From Coenobita brevimanus (lineage: Eukaryota; Arthropoda; Malacostraca; Decapoda; Coenobitidae): a DNA stretch of 64,000 nucleotides. Under the pieces are notes generated by a model. It did no database searches and had not been told where the DNA came from. It was given only the letters and a program-made list of their open reading frames with translations. Position numbers and translations under genes: made by a program. Position 1 is the stretch's first letter; every line of letters starts with the position of its first letter. The DNA lies in assembly GCA_032717465.1 (NCBI GenBank), contig CM064657.1, positions 27,109,466 to 27,173,465 of the forward strand, read 5' to 3'. This document shows positions 60,975 through 64,000 of the stretch, in pieces.

Positions 60975-61204
60975 AAAAAATGTATGAGAGCTATTCAGTG
61001 CCAATTATACCTGGCTATTATTTTTTAAATCCATGATTCACAATGAAGAATACTCTAAGCAAAATTGCAGTTTTATTGGTTGGTAACAGGTTTTATGAAA
61101 TAATTATCCTTGTGTGCTAATTGGCTGCGAATCAAAGCGCAATTTAGATGGGTTGATATACACTATAATTTTTCCCATCAAATTTCTTACTTTGATGTCC
61201 TACC

Positions 61205-61275
61205 TGCGCTGCAGAAAATCGCCTTGGTAGTGATCAGACTAAGATAAGAAAATCGTCATTATTCCGAGAAGATTA
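61205..61275 (+). mobile_element. TTAA MITE copy (partial)
   Basis: Core GCTGCAGAAAATCGCCTTGG followed by TAGTGATCAGACTAAG and TCGTCATTATTCCGAG. It lies directly upstream of the copy at 61289, in the same orientation. Confidence 0.5.
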
Positions 61276-61288
61276 CAAGAAATACTTT

Positions 61289-61380
61289 TTAACCCTCTCA
61301 GGTTTATATAAGCTTCCCAAGCTGAATAGAGTCGTCTTGGTGATATCCATAACATTATAAAATACAATAACACAAGTTAA
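61289..61380 (+). mobile_element. TTAA MITE copy, both ends at TTAA
   Basis: Starts TTAACCCTCTCAGG, core AAGCTGAATAGAGTCGTCTT, right border CACAAGTTAA. The 92-bp length matches the copy at 59335-59430. Confidence 0.62.
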
Positions 61381-61439
61381 TCTAACGTGAACAAATAATT
61401 ATAAGGCTTTTAATAACTCTATTGCGTTATCCTCAACTT

Positions 61440-61554
61440 ACTCTTCGTTTTGCTGCGTTTTCAGAAGTTTCCTAATTTCTCTTATCATTTCAGTGACCCA
61501 CTCTCTCCTTTCCATAATTTCCTGTTTACCCTATCTTTCTCTCCTCCTGCTTTC

Positions 61555-61602
<48 letters not shown>

Positions 61603-63900
61603 TTTTTTTTTATCCTCCACAGTATTTTTTTTTCCTCTCCTTTCTCCTCCAACAATTTCTATCTTCTCTTACCCTTTTTTGTGACTCATTACCTAATTTT
61701 TATATCTTCTTTATATTGCCCGTTGCTCGTAATTCTGTTCTCCCTCTGTTCGTCATCTCTTCAATTTCGATTCTTCTTTATTTCTAATTTTGTTCAACAG
61801 TTTCGCTTCCTTCACTCATCTTTTCATCGAATCTCTATTTCTCATTTCCATTACCTCCTCTTTATCTCTCTTCCTTCATCCTTCTATTTTCCATTCTGTT
61901 TTTCCCTTGCTTCTCCTCCCATGTCATTCACGTCCTCGTTCTGCAAGTGCTTTTCTATCTCTTAGGCTTTCATTGTCTCTCCATGTCTCCACACCTCTGC
62001 CTTACCTTTTCCTGGTCTACCTATTCTCTCTTCTCCATTCTCCCTTTTCTCCATTCTTCTTTACCACCCTCCTTCTAAACAGTTCCTCTTCTTTCTCCTT
62101 TTCCAGTAACCCCATTTTTCGTTTCCACAACCTTCTCTTCAATTATCTTTTCCTTAACTTTCACCCTCGTCACTTCTCCTTTTCCTGTACTTTGTATAAA
62201 TTTCCTCTCTCATTCAAGTTATTATTCTTTTTTTAGGTTGTCAGTAACTCAACCTCCCTCTTCTACATCCACCACTTCATCCCTAACTTTCCCTCATCTT
62301 TCTATCCTCCCTCCTCCACTCTCATTTTTCCTCGTTTGGTAAATTCATTTCTCGCATATTTCCACTCTCTTTATCCTTACCTCAAACCTTCTTTCCCTCT
62401 TCTTAAACCTCATTCTTTCTCGTCGTTCCATATTCATAATCCTCCAGCAATCACTCTCATTCTAACCCCCTTTTTTTCCCACTTCCCCTCCTATTTTTCT
62501 TATTTCTCCCCTCCTTTCTTTCTTCAGTCTCTGTCATTTTTACCTCCGGATTATTCGCTTTCCTTTTCCTTTCATTTCTGTTTCGTTTTTCTATTTTTCA
62601 TCGTCCTTCTTTCATCACCTTTTTCTTTTGGTTCTCTTCATTTTTTGCTCCTGTAGTTCATTTGATTTTTTTTCCCTTTTATCGTTTTTCTTTACTCTTT
62701 TTTTTTCGCTTCCCCACTTTCTCCTCGCTCTCTTTTTCAACTGCATTTCATTCATTTTTATTTTCCTTCCCTGTCTCCTTTTCCTTTCAGTTTTATTCTA
62801 TTTTTCTTCCCTCCTCTTGCCCCCCCTCAACTGACCACCCTCTTTTGCTAAGGTCTCCTTTTCATCTAGTCACTCCATACCTCTCTCCCTGTCCCCTTCC
62901 ATTTACTCTTGCTTTCAGTCCTTCCTTTCTCACATGTCTTTTCTTCCCTTTTTCTCTTCCGTTTATCTTTACCTCCTCCTTTTTCCCCAACCTTCCCTCT
63001 TTCTTTTTTCATTAATCTTTCCTTTGCCCTGTCTTTCCCCTCTCTATGCTCCTTCATTTTTCCCCGACCCTGATGCCTTTCATCTTCTTCCCCATTCTTT
63101 TATTTTCTCCCCTCCCCTTTCTGCATCTTTCCTTCTCTCTATTCTTCTCTATACCCTCATTCTTTCCTTCTGCTTCCTGTCTCCTGCTCTCCTATTCTGT
63201 ATTTTCCCTCTCCATTTACCTCTTCTTTTCAACTCTCTTTTTCAACCATTATTTCATATTCCTAATTTTCTTTCATATTATAACCTCCCTTTTAAATTCT
63301 TCAGTATCTTATCCCCACACCATTTTCCTTCATAATTTCCTTTTTCCTGTCTTTCCATTCATCGTTTCCTTCTTCATCTTTTTCCCTTCATTCTCTGTCT
63401 TCCCTATTCTGCCCTTCCTCTCTCTACGTTTTCACTCTTCCCTGTCCTTTGTCTTTCACTTCTCCTTTCACTCTGGCCTGTCCTTACATTTTCTACAATC
63501 CTTCTTTGTCTTCCTTTGCCTGTTTTCCTTGTATTCATCTCTCTCTCTCTCTCTCTCTCTAGTCCACTCGCGCCCTCCTCCTCCTCAACTCTTCCTTCTG
63601 CTTCTCCACCTCTTTCCTTCTATCCTCCACTCTCTCCATTCTCCATTTCCTTCTTCACTCCTCTTCCTCCTTTACTCCTTAACACCCTCACTTCTGATCG
63701 CCTTTCTCCTCATTCTCCATTTCTCACTTTCTCTTCCACCTCTCGTCGTCCTCTTCCACAACATCCTCCCTTTTCCTTCACTTCTCCCTCCTTCTTCTTC
63801 CACTCTCTCTACCTCCTTTTTCCTCCACTCTCTCTCTACCTCCTCCTTCACTCCCCTCCCCTCCACCACCTGCCTCCACGCCAATCTGCTGAGCTGTAGG
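61440..63900 (+). other. 2.4-kb pyrimidine-rich block
   Basis: Almost continuous C/T with CT at 61557-61594, a T run at 61594-61610, and CT at 63537-63561. The Phe/Ser/Leu/Pro frames of up to 171 codons are compositional artefacts. I see no gene. Confidence 0.82.
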
Positions 63901-63949
63901 ATATTCTATATACTCAATCTCAAGGTTTTCTTAAGCTGTTCCACGCACG

Positions 63950-63950
<1 letters not shown>

Positions 63951-63998
<48 letters not shown>
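63951..63998. repeat. (CT)n microsatellite at window end
   Basis: Starts GTCTCTCTCT and runs to the edge. Confidence 0.96.

Positions 63999-64000
<2 letters not shown>

Noticed and set aside
61450..63899. Plus-strand frames up to 171 codons that look like membrane proteins
   Set aside because: Phe/Ser/Leu content comes from C/T-only sequence, not from a real gene.

Overview
The window looks like non-coding DNA from an arthropod nuclear genome, most probably a decapod crustacean such as a crab. Three things suggest this: very dense dinucleotide microsatellites (AT, AC/GT, AG/CT, many over 60 bp), scattered degenerate TTAGG/CCTAA words (the arthropod telomere word), and an overlapping mass of MITEs and satellites. 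There are no bacterial features, rRNA genes or retroelement polymerase reading frames. Almost every long open frame is a translation artefact of a low-complexity repeat.

The one host coding exon I can support is on the minus strand at 36584-36798. It encodes a proline/glycine/serine-rich cytoplasmic stretch running into a single membrane span that begins CSWRCTA, and it has good splice sites on both sides. It resembles the transmembrane exon of teneurins (Ten-m/Ten-a/odz). If that is right, much of the window is probably the two large introns around it. Several repeat-free, information-rich patches (about 3345-3412, 7420-7640, 10130-10620, 17400-17535, 21450-21660, 28690-28740 with 29590-29650, 30760-31080, 32935-33060, 58170-58350) are candidate conserved non-coding or enhancer elements of that locus.

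The most striking structure is a short dispersed repeat of about 92-96 bp found more than 30 times on both strands. Its core reads GCTGAATAAAATCGTCTGG and its ends read TTAACCCYTTCAGTACGA. Several copies end exactly at TTAA, which points to a piggyBac-like MITE family. In places the family is tandemly arrayed (7745-8140, 50070-50390, 51372-51930), so it seems to have seeded satellites. Other mobile remnants are a 1.3-kb THAP-domain element with outer and subterminal inverted repeats (15443-16738, P-element-like), a 291-bp TA-flanked palindromic MITE (23117-23407), a 274-bp hAT-type MITE with a perfect 8-bp target duplication (54500-54773), and a tRNA-derived SINE (about 6590-6877).

Region by region: 1-3950 has TTAGG-rich intron-like DNA; 3950-5510 has AT/GA/CA/GT microsatellites and a dispersed repeat; 5510-8700 has SINE and MITE copies; 8700-9900 has a C/T minisatellite bracketed by a 49-bp direct repeat; 11480-14440 has trinucleotide and pyrimidine/purine blocks; 14800-16740 has microsatellites and the THAP element; 20580-21000 has a degenerate tandem repeat; 23100-24720 has a palindromic MITE and a satellite of about 150 bp; 25100-27100 has a second degenerate satellite; 27180-30260 has CA/GA tracts and MITE copies; 31100-33480 has several minisatellites; 36584-36798 has the exon; 37400-37920 has a TCTG-anchored dispersed repeat; 39880-43180 has purine and pyrimidine blocks; 43510-45590 has a 2-kb 28-bp VNTR; 45650-49560 has GA/GT blocks; 50070-52900 has MITE arrays; 53010-54290 has degenerate minisatellites; 55380-59130 has GA-rich and small tandem repeats; 59330-61380 has MITE copies and a long AT tract; 61440-64000 has a 2.4-kb pyrimidine block.
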